Origin: Chloroflexota bacterium
GTDB taxonomy: Bacteria > Chloroflexota > UBA6077 > CF-72
Direction of reading: 5' to 3'
DNA: 8,990 nucleotides
Assembly (NCBI GenBank): GCA_019247135.1
Contig: JAFAPL010000123.1
Location: 1 to 8,990, forward strand
Part shown: positions 1 through 6,945 of the stretch, piece after piece
Layout: each line of letters begins with the position of its first letter
Position numbering within the stretch: the stretch's first letter is position 1
Notes under the pieces: generated by a model
What the model was told of the DNA's origin: nothing
Seen by the model: only the letters and a program-made list of their open reading frames with translations
Database searches by the model: none
Position numbers and translations under genes: made by a program

Positions 1-177
1 CTACTGCGTCGAGTCTCATTGGATAACCGTTGGCATGAGGTAGAGCTCGCTCTGGCGTGTGACGCTCGATATGGGTGGCCCTATCCGTTGGCCAACGCGG
101 TCGTGGTGGGATGGGCTCGCGGCTCATCCTCTGGAGAAAGTGAGCACGTATGTGTCGCGCCGCTCATAGCGTTGTAA
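1..177 (+). CDS. Possible 3' end of a convergent gene, unrecognised
   Basis: Frame 1 of the plus strand is open from the left edge to a TAA at 175-177, about 58 codons. It reads, in part, NRWHEVELALACDARYGWPY and then a short hydrophobic stretch. Hand counts give G+C of about 69, 52 and 57 percent at codon positions one, two and three, which is compatible with coding sequence in this lower-GC part of the window. It would converge on the flippase gene, whose stop is at 196, leaving 18 bases between them. No family is recognised and no start is visible, so chance openness is a real alternative. An opposing minus-strand frame (ATG at 127 running off the edge) is Arg/Pro-rich and looks like the shadow of this one. 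Confidence 0.3.
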   Translation, partial: LLRRVSLDNRWHEVELALACDARYGWPYPLANAVVVGWARGSSSGESEHVCVAPLIAL

Positions 178-195
178 CTTGCACCAGGCGTGAGC

Positions 196-1644
196 TCAAC
201 GAAACGCCTTCAATAAACTGCCCGCATGGAGCTCGCCCGCCCAGAGCACTGGAGCAGTAACCGCCGCTGCTAGCAGACCGATCACCGCCAGGGTGGAAAA
301 CCCTTGTATCCCGGATAGCAGCCCGTCAGGAAGCACAAGTCGAACAGCGGCCGCACTTCCGAACGCAACGCCAGCCGCGCCCGCCACGCGCAATACGCGC
401 CAATCATACAGGCTGCTTGTCCGCTTCAGGCCAATCATCCAGGTAACTAAAGCTGATCCAGCCGCAACAACGTGTCCGGCGGCGAGGACCGAGAGAGGAT
501 TATCGGCCGCGTAAATCGTTAGCGCGACGAACGCTGCCAACGTGGCGAGCTGCACCAGCAGTCCAAGCACTACCCATCGCGTCTGGCCGTGGGCGATCAA
601 TGTCCAGAGCGCGAACTGTCCAATCGGGGCGAAAATCGTCGCACCTGCGAGGACAGCAACAGGCTGTGTGGACGCAAGATAGGTGGACGTGAACAAAACA
701 GAAATAAAACCATTGGGATACACCAGCAAAAGGGTTGCCGTGCTGATGCACACCCAGACGAGCACTCGGTAGAACGAATCGAAGTGTGCGCGAGTCCCGG
801 AGTCGCCGCCGCTGAGGAGACGACACATGCGCGGGTAATACTGCACGGCGATAACGGCCCCCGATGCAACGACCAACATTAGCGGTACTGTCAGCGCGAT
901 AGAAAATATGGCCGCGTCCTCGAAACGTCCCGCACGACCAAGTGCGAGGATTGCGAACGAGCTGTACGGCGTTTGCAGTAGCAAAATTCCGTACATCCGA
1001 CCTAGCGAACGCCCCACATTCCTCCAGCTGCCGCGGCTCAAAGCCCAGTATGCGTCGAGGCGCGGTAATAGCCCGCGGCTTGCCCACACCGCGAGTGCAA
1101 GCGAGCTTAGATAGCTAACGATCACCGCCGCGAATACATGTTCAGGCGCGGTCTTTCCCCACGCGGCAATAATGCCCAGATACGCGACTGCCTGACCAAG
1201 CTGAAGCACGGCAACCAGGGATGCGCGTCCGAGGCCCTGCAGTAACGCCTGGACAAATGTTGCAAGCGACGCGATTGCAGCTGCTCCGGCAGCAATCGCC
1301 ATGATTGGATCACTAAGAGCTACAGCTCCGACGCAGACGAGCGCCAGCGTTCCTGCCGAGACGACGCGCGCGATGACGTACGGAGCCGCGGCGGTCGAGG
1401 CCGCCGGAACGCTTCCTCTTTCTTGAGCCGAGGCAACTTCACGCGTGGCCTGTGCTGGCAGGCCGAAATTCCACAAGAGATTGATTGTGTAGAAGTTGGA
1501 GAAAAAGTATGCGACCTGTCCGTAAAGATTCGGCGCGAGGGTCCGCGCGATCAAAAGACTAGCGCCGGCGGTCGCAACAGGCACTGCCAGACCGACAATC
1601 CAGATGAACAGTAGCTGGATCGGCGCCCTACCGAGTCGGGTCAT
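196..1644 (-). CDS. Wzx-like polysaccharide/oligosaccharide flippase
   Basis: This is an integral membrane protein of 482 residues with about 14 hydrophobic segments (roughly 9-33, 44-62, 88-110, 112-134, 145-162, 168-188, 218-236, 246-268, 293-310, 326-347, 357-378, 383-404, 417-437, 449-469). That is the size and topology of the MATE/MOP-superfamily flippases that move polyprenyl-linked sugars across the inner membrane. The N-terminal pattern LIARTLAPNLYGQVAYFFSN (31-50) followed by GLPAQATREVA (61-71) matches the usual 'lar.lgp..yG' and 'G...a..r..a' marks of the polysaccharide-synthesis family. The frame extends upstream to an ATG at 1737, but that would overlap the GT4 gene by 110 bases with a soluble Arg/Pro-rich leader. 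The ATG at 1644 gives a 17-base overlap and starts directly before the first helix. As the last gene of the run, it likely exports the glycan built by the preceding GT4 enzymes. A gene-specific name cannot be assigned. Confidence 0.85.
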   Translation of the reverse strand: MTRLGRAPIQLLFIWIVGLAVPVATAGASLLIARTLAPNLYGQVAYFFSNFYTINLLWNFGLPAQATREVASAQERGSVPAASTAAAPYVIARVVSAGTLALVCVGAVALSDPIMAIAAGAAAIASLATFVQALLQGLGRASLVAVLQLGQAVAYLGIIAAWGKTAPEHVFAAVIVSYLSSLALAVWASRGLLPRLDAYWALSRGSWRNVGRSLGRMYGILLLQTPYSSFAILALGRAGRFEDAAIFSIALTVPLMLVVASGAVIAVQYYPRMCRLLSGGDSGTRAHFDSFYRVLVWVCISTATLLLVYPNGFISVLFTSTYLASTQPVAVLAGATIFAPIGQFALWTLIAHGQTRWVVLGLLVQLATLAAFVALTIYAADNPLSVLAAGHVVAAGSALVTWMIGLKRTSSLYDWRVLRVAGAAGVAFGSAAAVRLVLPDGLLSGIQGFSTLAVIGLLAAAVTAPVLWAGELHAGSLLKAFR

Positions 1645-2821
1645 AGGCAGTCTGCGTAACCTCGCCGTACGCAGCCGCGGTCTCCACGGCTGTTCGGTGC
1701 CAGGTGAATCCGGCGCTCTGGCGCAGACCGGACGCACTCATGTGATTACGAACACCTGGGTTATCGAGGACGCTGAGGATTGCTCGAGCGAACGCGCAAG
1801 GGTCCTGAGCGGGAACAAGCAATGCTGCATCGCCGGCAACTTCTGAGAATGCGGCTGTATTTGCACAAACGACCGGTGTTCCACATGCCATCGCTTCGAC
1901 GATGGGCAATCCAAAACCCTCGTACACCGATGCGCTGACGAAGACGGCGGCGGCGTTGTACAGGAGTGGCAAGTCGTCGTCCGCGATATTATCGATCCAG
2001 ATGACGTTGTCCAGAACTCCGAGGCCCGCAGCAAGTGCGAGCAACTCGCCGCGGGCGGACCCGTGCTGAGGCGATCCGACCTTCACGAGGCAGACGTCAC
2101 GTCGTGTACGGTGCACTACCTCAAGAGCCCTGAGCAGGGTGGGAACGTTCTTCCGTGGTTGTTCGGAGCCGACATATAGCATGAACGGGACCTCGGGGAC
2201 CCGGTACTTGTCCCTCCAATTCATATCCGATGTCTTCGGTCGGAACCGTTCGTGATCCACGGCAAGCGGTACCACGTGTATACGGGAGGCTGGGATCCCA
2301 AGCTCACTCTGTAAACAGTGGCTCGTGTACTCAGAATCGGCCAGCAATGCTTGTGCGCGCCTCAAACCATGCATTGCCAAACCGTCAAATATCCGGTGCG
2401 CCGCATGCGTGTAGTGAGTGAGGGTCCGAGAGTTTCGCAGTAGATACGGGATGATGTCATGCACCGTGACTACCACAGGTCCCGGTGGAGGGGATAAGAC
2501 GAGGACGCCCGCATACGTCTGCGTAGTGAGATGGTAGAGGTCGGCGCGAGGCCAACGCAGTCTTACTGGAAAGGTTGTGAAGAAGGTTGGCAGATCAAGC
2601 CGAAAAACCCGGCCAGCATTGAGCACGGTTCTCATTGCTCCACCAGGCTGAGTTGAACAGCGTTCAACCCGGACGCCCACCTGCCGTAAATTGGCTGTGA
2701 GCTGCTCCACATACCGCGAAGTGCCGGTGATGCTTGGCTGGTAGTCGTCCAGCAAACACACATCTAAGCGTTTGTCGGGTGGGTGCGCTCCTGGCGGTCG
2801 GACGGCGATTCCGGCTCGCAT
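1628..2821 (-). CDS. GT4-family glycosyltransferase, second copy
   Basis: This second GT-B-fold glycosyltransferase has 397 residues. After a short Pro/Arg-rich leader of about 17 residues, the first Rossmann strand is RLDVCLLDDYQPSITGTSRY (18-37). It continues with VVVTVHDIIPYLLRN (116-130), LADSEYTSHCLQSELGI (160-176), VVPLAVDHERFRP (183-195), FMLYVGSEQPRKNVPTLLRAL (213-233) with the phosphate-binding Arg-Lys, and the EX7E motif EGFGLPIVE (Glu301 and Glu309) followed by AMACGTPVVCAN. All expected GT4 marks are intact. The ATG at 2821 is 10 bases after the methyltransferase stop. AGGA is 13 bases upstream, rather far, so a start a few codons later (GTG encoding Val21) is conceivable. It resembles the GT4 protein at 3509-4672 in layout and motifs but differs clearly in sequence, so the two probably add different sugars or bonds rather than being redundant. 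Confidence 0.92.
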   Translation of the reverse strand: MRAGIAVRPPGAHPPDKRLDVCLLDDYQPSITGTSRYVEQLTANLRQVGVRVERCSTQPGGAMRTVLNAGRVFRLDLPTFFTTFPVRLRWPRADLYHLTTQTYAGVLVLSPPPGPVVVTVHDIIPYLLRNSRTLTHYTHAAHRIFDGLAMHGLRRAQALLADSEYTSHCLQSELGIPASRIHVVPLAVDHERFRPKTSDMNWRDKYRVPEVPFMLYVGSEQPRKNVPTLLRALEVVHRTRRDVCLVKVGSPQHGSARGELLALAAGLGVLDNVIWIDNIADDDLPLLYNAAAVFVSASVYEGFGLPIVEAMACGTPVVCANTAAFSEVAGDAALLVPAQDPCAFARAILSVLDNPGVRNHMSASGLRQSAGFTWHRTAVETAAAYGEVTQTAYDPTR

Positions 2822-2831
2822 CGACGGCCGA

Positions 2832-3512
2832 TTATCCTGAGTGGCTGCCGGGCTTCAGAGCGGACAGAAGAATTGAGGCGCCACGACAGTGATACGGTGG
2901 CAGAAATTGGAGCCACTCAGCGGCGAAGCTTGTGAACAGCTCCAGTTTCCTCGTGAGAATGAATGGCCGAAGAGTACGACACGTTTGCACGGTCATTCCC
3001 TCGCGCCGTACAAGATCCGCAAGGCGCCGCGCCGAAAATATCTGGTAGTGTGTGGGGTCGTAGTACGACTCTGGATCCGGGTACTGCTCGTTCGGTGTCA
3101 CGAGTACCAGTCGACCACCTGGTCGCAATACGCGACACCACTCTTTTACGAGCGTCTCAGGTACTTCAAAATGCTCGATGACGTGCTGTGCAAAAACCGT
3201 CTCGAAAACGTCATCGGAAAAAGGCAAATGGTCCGCGGACGCGCCTGCAACAAAGATTGATGCTACCGCGGCTCTTTGTGCCAGCCGCAAAGCTCCCTCG
3301 TTGGTGTCGACCCCGACTGATAGGCAGCCCCGTTCAGCCAATCTTGTCACGAGTGCGCCCGCTCCACAGCCGACGTCGAGTACGCGCGCATGCGGGACGG
3401 GACTGGCCAAGCGGCTCATCCAGCGCAATTCAGCATGGAAGGCAGGCGACCGGTGCCGCAACCGGTAGTACTCCTCGGAGTACGACAGGCTCGCGTTTGC
3501 GCGTTGACTCAC
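2832..3512 (-). CDS. Class I SAM-dependent methyltransferase (Methyltransf_11 type)
   Basis: This is a small soluble methyltransferase of 226 residues. Motif I is VLDVGCGAGALV (44-55), which binds the SAM methionine side. The acidic residue ending the second strand is Asp69 in VGVDTNEGAL (66-75), and it should hold the ribose. Then come DHLPFSDDVFETVFAQHVIEH (94-114) and the RPGGRLVLVTPN loop (130-141). The frame runs upstream to an ATG at 3602, but that would bury 94 bases inside the GT4 gene. The GTG at 3512 gives the common GTGA 4-base overlap and puts the first residues just ahead of the fold, so I chose it. Lying between two glycosyltransferase genes, it probably methylates a sugar of the same glycan, perhaps as a cap or a side modification. 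Small-molecule or lipid targets cannot be excluded, since this family has many substrates. It ends 10 bases before the next gene. Confidence 0.85.
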   Translation of the reverse strand: MSQRANASLSYSEEYYRLRHRSPAFHAELRWMSRLASPVPHARVLDVGCGAGALVTRLAERGCLSVGVDTNEGALRLAQRAAVASIFVAGASADHLPFSDDVFETVFAQHVIEHFEVPETLVKEWCRVLRPGGRLVLVTPNEQYPDPESYYDPTHYQIFSARRLADLVRREGMTVQTCRTLRPFILTRKLELFTSFAAEWLQFLPPYHCRGASILLSALKPGSHSG

Positions 3513-4672
3513 CTCTTTGATTTGTCTCGCAAGTGTCGCGCTTTGCGGTCCTGGAGCGTATATCGGTACACGTTCAGCGTCTGCTGTGCAGTGCTCTCCC
3601 ATGAAAACTCACTCGCGCGCTGGCGACCCCGATGGCGTAGCAGATCCGCCAGCTTCGAGTCGCACATCACGCTTTCAATTGCGTCGCAAAGTGATTGCGC
3701 ATCGTTCGGATTAATGAGAAGGGCCGCGTTCCCCGCGACCTCAGGCAGCGAGGTTGTATTCGAGCACACGACGGGAGTGCCGCACGCCATTGCCTCCAGT
3801 ACGGGGAGGCCAAAGCCTTCGAACAGCGATGCCAGTACAAATACGCTTGCCCCGGCATAGAGCGCCGCGAGGTCCGGGTCCGGAACGGACCCCAACCTTA
3901 CCACCGCGTCCTGGAGGCGAAGGCGGGAAAGTTGCTCGCGTAGACCCTCGTACCGCCACAGGCTGGGACCAACGATTGCAAGTCGTGTCTCCGGATGTCG
4001 TTCGTGCAGCCGGGCGAATGCCTCTACGACGGTCGGCAAGTTTTTGCGGGCCTGTTGAGATCCTACGCTCAGAATGTAGGGGCTGGACAGACGGTACCGA
4101 GAGGCCGTGCGCTGGGCGACTTCAGGTTGCACGGGCCCGAATGTGCCTGTTACGCCGAGAGGTACTACATGTGACCACTGCGCCGTGATGCGATAATACT
4201 TGTCGATCTCTTGTCGAGAGAACGCGCTGTCCGTAATCACTGCGTCAACGGCTGATAATGTGACGGGTAGGTAGCGTCGATACAGGAAGTTATTCAGCCA
4301 TGGGTAGCCCTGGGGGTATCGAAACGGTGTGGCGTCGTGGATTGTCACAACTCGGGCGAAGGAACCTGACCAGCGACCGAGAGTAAACGGCGCGATTCCG
4401 ATTGGATCGTGCACGAGATCCAGGCTGAGACGACGCGCTGCGACTGAGATCAGTGGTCCACCGAGAAGCATCAGGACTGGCAGGCGCGAACATCCCGGAA
4501 GAACCCACATACCCGCTGATTTTCCGCATGGTGACGCCTGTGAGCCGCCCGCCATCAAAGGCACGAGTTGACAGGCGCCGCTGCTGTTAAGCGCCGACGC
4601 CAGTTCGAGTGCCGCCCGGGTAACGCCCTGAAGTGGCCGGTCAGTGCCATAGATCAGTAGGCCGACACGCAT
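3509..4672 (-). CDS. GT4-family glycosyltransferase (GT-B fold)
   Basis: This is a cytoplasmic retaining glycosyltransferase that would add a sugar from a nucleotide-sugar donor to a growing, probably lipid-linked, glycan. At 387 residues it has normal family length. The N-terminal Rossmann domain opens with MRVGLLIYGTDRPLQGVTRA and includes VVTIHDATPFRYP (108-120) and ITDSAFSRQEI (146-156). The C-terminal domain has ILSVGSQQARKNLPTVVEAF (200-219), carrying the phosphate-binding Arg-Lys, and the nucleotide-sugar EX7E motif EGFGLPVLE (Glu285 and Glu293) followed by AMACGTPVVCSN. It starts 33 bases after the GT87 gene, with a weak GAGAA ribosome binding site a few bases ahead of the ATG. Its TGA overlaps the GTG of the methyltransferase gene by 4 bases (GTGA). 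Donor and acceptor sugars cannot be told from the sequence; mannose or rhamnose transfer is common in relatives. A similar GT4 gene lies one gene further on. Confidence 0.92.
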   Translation of the reverse strand: MRVGLLIYGTDRPLQGVTRAALELASALNSSGACQLVPLMAGGSQASPCGKSAGMWVLPGCSRLPVLMLLGGPLISVAARRLSLDLVHDPIGIAPFTLGRWSGSFARVVTIHDATPFRYPQGYPWLNNFLYRRYLPVTLSAVDAVITDSAFSRQEIDKYYRITAQWSHVVPLGVTGTFGPVQPEVAQRTASRYRLSSPYILSVGSQQARKNLPTVVEAFARLHERHPETRLAIVGPSLWRYEGLREQLSRLRLQDAVVRLGSVPDPDLAALYAGASVFVLASLFEGFGLPVLEAMACGTPVVCSNTTSLPEVAGNAALLINPNDAQSLCDAIESVMCDSKLADLLRHRGRQRASEFSWESTAQQTLNVYRYTLQDRKARHLRDKSKR

Positions 4673-4705
4673 CAGTTCTCGAGTATCGCTTGATGAAGCC
4701 GGAGC

Positions 4706-5986
4706 CTATACGCGGACTGTTTCCAGGGCGGCGGGTCGAGTACTCGCTCTTGTGGCAGACGGCTGGCGGGGCCAGACGATGAACAGACACGCGAGCAGGA
4801 GCAACGTCCCGAGCTGGAGGGTTGCGCTGCCGATGGGCACCGCGCCGCGGAACAGGATCAGCACGTAGAAGATGGCCATCGGCCAGTGGGTGCGGGGGAT
4901 GAGCACGATCGCGAGAAGGGCCGCTGGGACCAGGACGCTCAGGTCGTAGTCCACCAGGTGCGGATCCACCAGCACCGCGACGAGCGATGTCGCGGCCCAC
5001 AGCAGCGGCAGGTCGCCCTCTCGATGATGGCGCCACGCCCGCAGCAGAAGGCCGACCAGCAGGATGGCGCAGGCGGCGTAGAGCAGCAGCGAGACAACAG
5101 GCGCATCCGGAAGGACTAGCTCGAAGAATGTCTTCAGAGACAGCATGCGCCAGGAGTTGTGGGCGGCGTTGAGCGACTCGGTATCCATCAGGGCCCGCAG
5201 CCAGGACTGAACGCCTTCGACGCCGACCAGCATCACCGATATTGCTCCCAGCGCGGCCGCCACCAGGCCATACGCGGTCAGTGCCCGCCACCGCCGCGTA
5301 GCCAGGAACACCAGCGGGAACACAAAGAAAAGCTGGGGCTTGAACAGACCCAACGCGGCCCACACCCCCGCCCGGCGGTCGTGACCGTCAGTCAGCGCGC
5401 GGTACAGCAGGACGTACAACAACAAGGAGACTGCCGCGTTTTCACCGTCGACCAGGTTGAAGTAGACGGGACCGAAGGCGAAAACCGCCAGCGCAATGCC
5501 GCGCCAGGCGGGCCGAAGTGAAGGCAAACGCTGGAGCATGAGCCAGCACGCCGCGATCAAACACGCGATGCTCAGCAGCGTCCAGATGCCCACGCTCGGC
5601 AGCAGGTCGAGCAGCGCCAGCGGTGCGAACATGAGTGCGAGAAATGGAGGATTCCTGAACGCGTCGTGGAAGTCATTCGCGCGGCCATCGAGCAGCGCGT
5701 GTTGAAAGGCGGCAACGGTGTCGTGGTCGTATATCTGCGCTGCCTCGCCTGAGAGGACGAGACGTCCAGCGGTGTAAAAGGCGATGTAGTCGCCGCCGAT
5801 TGGCACGCCGCCAGCATTCAGCGGCGGCTCCCCGGCGACGATGGACTGTACCCATGCAAACGCAAGAATGGCGGCGATGACGAGCACGTAGAAGCGCGCA
5901 CGCCGCCACGTCAGCAAGCGCACACGACGAATATCAGACACTGAGCTGAGAAAGCCGGCGCGCCGCCACGCCAGCATGCGTGGCAT
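4706..5986 (-). CDS. Polytopic GT87/DUF2029-family (GT-C) glycosyltransferase
   Basis: This is a membrane glycosyltransferase of 426 residues with roughly ten hydrophobic segments. Family members known from Actinobacteria are mannosyltransferases that use a polyprenyl-phosphate sugar donor on the outer face of the membrane. Supporting marks are the first-loop segment PIGGDYIAFYTAGRLVLSG (62-80), where Asp66 is the likely catalytic acid; FRNPPFLALMFAPLALL (110-126), the family's 'NPP' loop; GENAAVSLLLY (181-191); GLFKPQL (213-219); and DPHLVDYDLSVL (341-352), typical of DUF2029. The gene starts 5 bases after tadC stops and has the same high GC as the Tad genes, so it belongs with that operon rather than with the GT4 block to its left. 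The N-terminus carries a 20-residue-spaced duplication (MLAWRRAGF at 4-12, LLTWRRARF at 24-32) ahead of the first membrane helix. The acceptor is unknown; pilin, secreted protein or lipid-linked glycan are all possible. Confidence 0.85.
   Translation of the reverse strand: MPRMLAWRRAGFLSSVSDIRRVRLLTWRRARFYVLVIAAILAFAWVQSIVAGEPPLNAGGVPIGGDYIAFYTAGRLVLSGEAAQIYDHDTVAAFQHALLDGRANDFHDAFRNPPFLALMFAPLALLDLLPSVGIWTLLSIACLIAACWLMLQRLPSLRPAWRGIALAVFAFGPVYFNLVDGENAAVSLLLYVLLYRALTDGHDRRAGVWAALGLFKPQLFFVFPLVFLATRRWRALTAYGLVAAALGAISVMLVGVEGVQSWLRALMDTESLNAAHNSWRMLSLKTFFELVLPDAPVVSLLLYAACAILLVGLLLRAWRHHREGDLPLLWAATSLVAVLVDPHLVDYDLSVLVPAALLAIVLIPRTHWPMAIFYVLILFRGAVPIGSATLQLGTLLLLACLFIVWPRQPSATRASTRPAALETVRV
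5891..5980 (-). repeat. Imperfect direct repeat in the 5' end of the GT87 gene, unit spacing 60 bp
   Basis: Bases 5891-5920 and 5951-5980 match at 24 of 30 positions by hand alignment without gaps, including ten identical bases in a row (cgccgccacg at 5901-5910 and 5961-5970). In the protein this gives two similar short peptides 20 residues apart. In the upstream copy the initiator-side codon is ATG (Met4); the matching codon of the downstream copy is TTG (Leu24). The pattern fits an old in-frame 60-bp tandem duplication that lengthened the cytoplasmic N-terminus. Chance similarity of Arg-rich codons in GC-rich DNA remains possible. Confidence 0.5.
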
Positions 5987-5991
5987 GTGAC

Positions 5992-6945
5992 TCAGTGGTT
6001 CTGCGCGAACGTGCGCGTGAGCAGAATCACCGCGGGCGCCGTCGTCACGATGCCCAGTGCCGGCAAGACACAGAAGATCAGCACCGGCACCATCTTGATC
6101 GGCGCTTTGCGTGCGAGCTCCTCCGCCTGCTGGCGGCGCTGGATGCGCGAGTCGCGCGCAAGCCCGCGCAAGCTCTCAGCGATGCTGATGCCCATTCGCT
6201 CTGACTGGACGATGTCCTCTGTCAGCCGCTTGAGTCCGGGCGCGCCGGTTCTGTCGCCCAGGTCGCGGATCGCCTCGGCGGTCGGTCGGCCCAGCGCCAT
6301 CTCCTGGAGTGTGCGCCGCACCTCGATCGCAAGCGGACCCTCGCTCTGTTCGACCACCTTGGCTAACGCCGCGTCCAGGCTCAGGCCACCTTCGAGACAG
6401 GCCACCATCAAGTCGAGCGAGTACGGCAATCGACGGTCGATCTCGCGTTGGCGCGAGCGAATTCGCCGCCTCAGCCACATGGTCGGCAATTTGCGGCCCC
6501 AGAGCAAAGCCAGCGCCAGGAGTATCCACTGCACGGGCTGCCGGGATGGCGACGCGATCAGTTGCACTGCAGCCAGCACCGGCAAGCCGATCGTCAGGAG
6601 CGTGCGGATGCCCAGGAACACGGTCGGATTGCCAGGCGCGCCGGCCATGACCAGATCGGCGGCCACGGCTTTGTGCGCGGCGGCGGGAGTGGTCCGGGCC
6701 GCAAATTCGAAGAGCCGCTGTAACGCCGGGCTCAGAATTCGCTCGCGAAAGCCGACCAGTTCCGTGTCTGCGCCCGGTGACGTCCGTCGACCCTGGATGC
6801 GGGCGTACTTCGCCAGGCGCGTCGCTGGCGTCTCGACCGGATTGGTCAATGCCAGCACGAGCAGCGTCGTCGCGAAAAATGTCCCGAGCACGCTCGCTGC
6901 GACAAAGAGCCCGCTACCGTCGATCGGCAAGGTAGACAGAGCCAT
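5992..6945 (-). CDS. tadC: TadC inner-membrane platform protein (T2SSF domain)
   Basis: TadC is the second platform protein of the Tad machine. There is an N-terminal membrane segment (about residues 12-34, counted from the GTG at 6948), a hydrophobic pair (about 110-130 and 139-156), a T2SSF domain beginning LPYSLDLMVACLEGGLSLDAA (174-194), and a C-terminal segment KAPIKMVPVLIFCVLPALGI (281-300), which is the typical TadC ending. Two starts are possible: GTG at 6948 (GTGA overlap with the tadB stop) or ATG at 6945 (TGATG overlap). I prefer 6945 because the purine-rich AGGTGG lies 7 bases before it and because it repeats the cpaF-tadB junction style. The gene ends 5 bases before the GT87 gene, so the two are very probably on one transcript. 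In many Tad operons a pilin or tadE/tadD-like gene lies nearby; none follows here. Confidence 0.92.
   Translation of the reverse strand: MALSTLPIDGSGLFVAASVLGTFFATTLLVLALTNPVETPATRLAKYARIQGRRTSPGADTELVGFRERILSPALQRLFEFAARTTPAAAHKAVAADLVMAGAPGNPTVFLGIRTLLTIGLPVLAAVQLIASPSRQPVQWILLALALLWGRKLPTMWLRRRIRSRQREIDRRLPYSLDLMVACLEGGLSLDAALAKVVEQSEGPLAIEVRRTLQEMALGRPTAEAIRDLGDRTGAPGLKRLTEDIVQSERMGISIAESLRGLARDSRIQRRQQAEELARKAPIKMVPVLIFCVLPALGIVTTAPAVILLTRTFAQNH

Noticed and set aside
1..127. Minus-strand frame from an ATG at 127 running off the left edge, as a possible next gene of the run
   Set aside because: It is Arg/Pro/His-rich over 42 codons, has no properly spaced ribosome binding site and no recognisable motif. 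The opposite frame looks more protein-like. It cannot be excluded without sequence to the left.
186..209. Possible hairpin AGGCGT / ACGCCT around the flippase stop codon, as a terminator
   Set aside because: It has only six base pairs, a 12-base loop, the stem overlaps the end of the coding region, and no T-run follows on either strand.
500..1087. Minus-strand open frame (about 195 codons) in another phase inside the flippase gene
   Set aside because: It is Arg-rich and lacks membrane helices or motifs. The flippase frame through the same bases gives a coherent multi-helix protein.
4673..4705. The 33-base gap between the GT87 and GT4 genes as a promoter or terminator site
   Set aside because: I see no hairpin, T-run or recognisable -35/-10 pair, and it is too short to support a separate transcription unit from sequence alone.
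4641..5363. Minus-strand open frame (about 240 codons) in another phase inside the GT87 gene
   Set aside because: It is Ala/Gly/Arg/Pro-rich low-complexity translation. The overlapping GT87 frame has family motifs and conserved helices.
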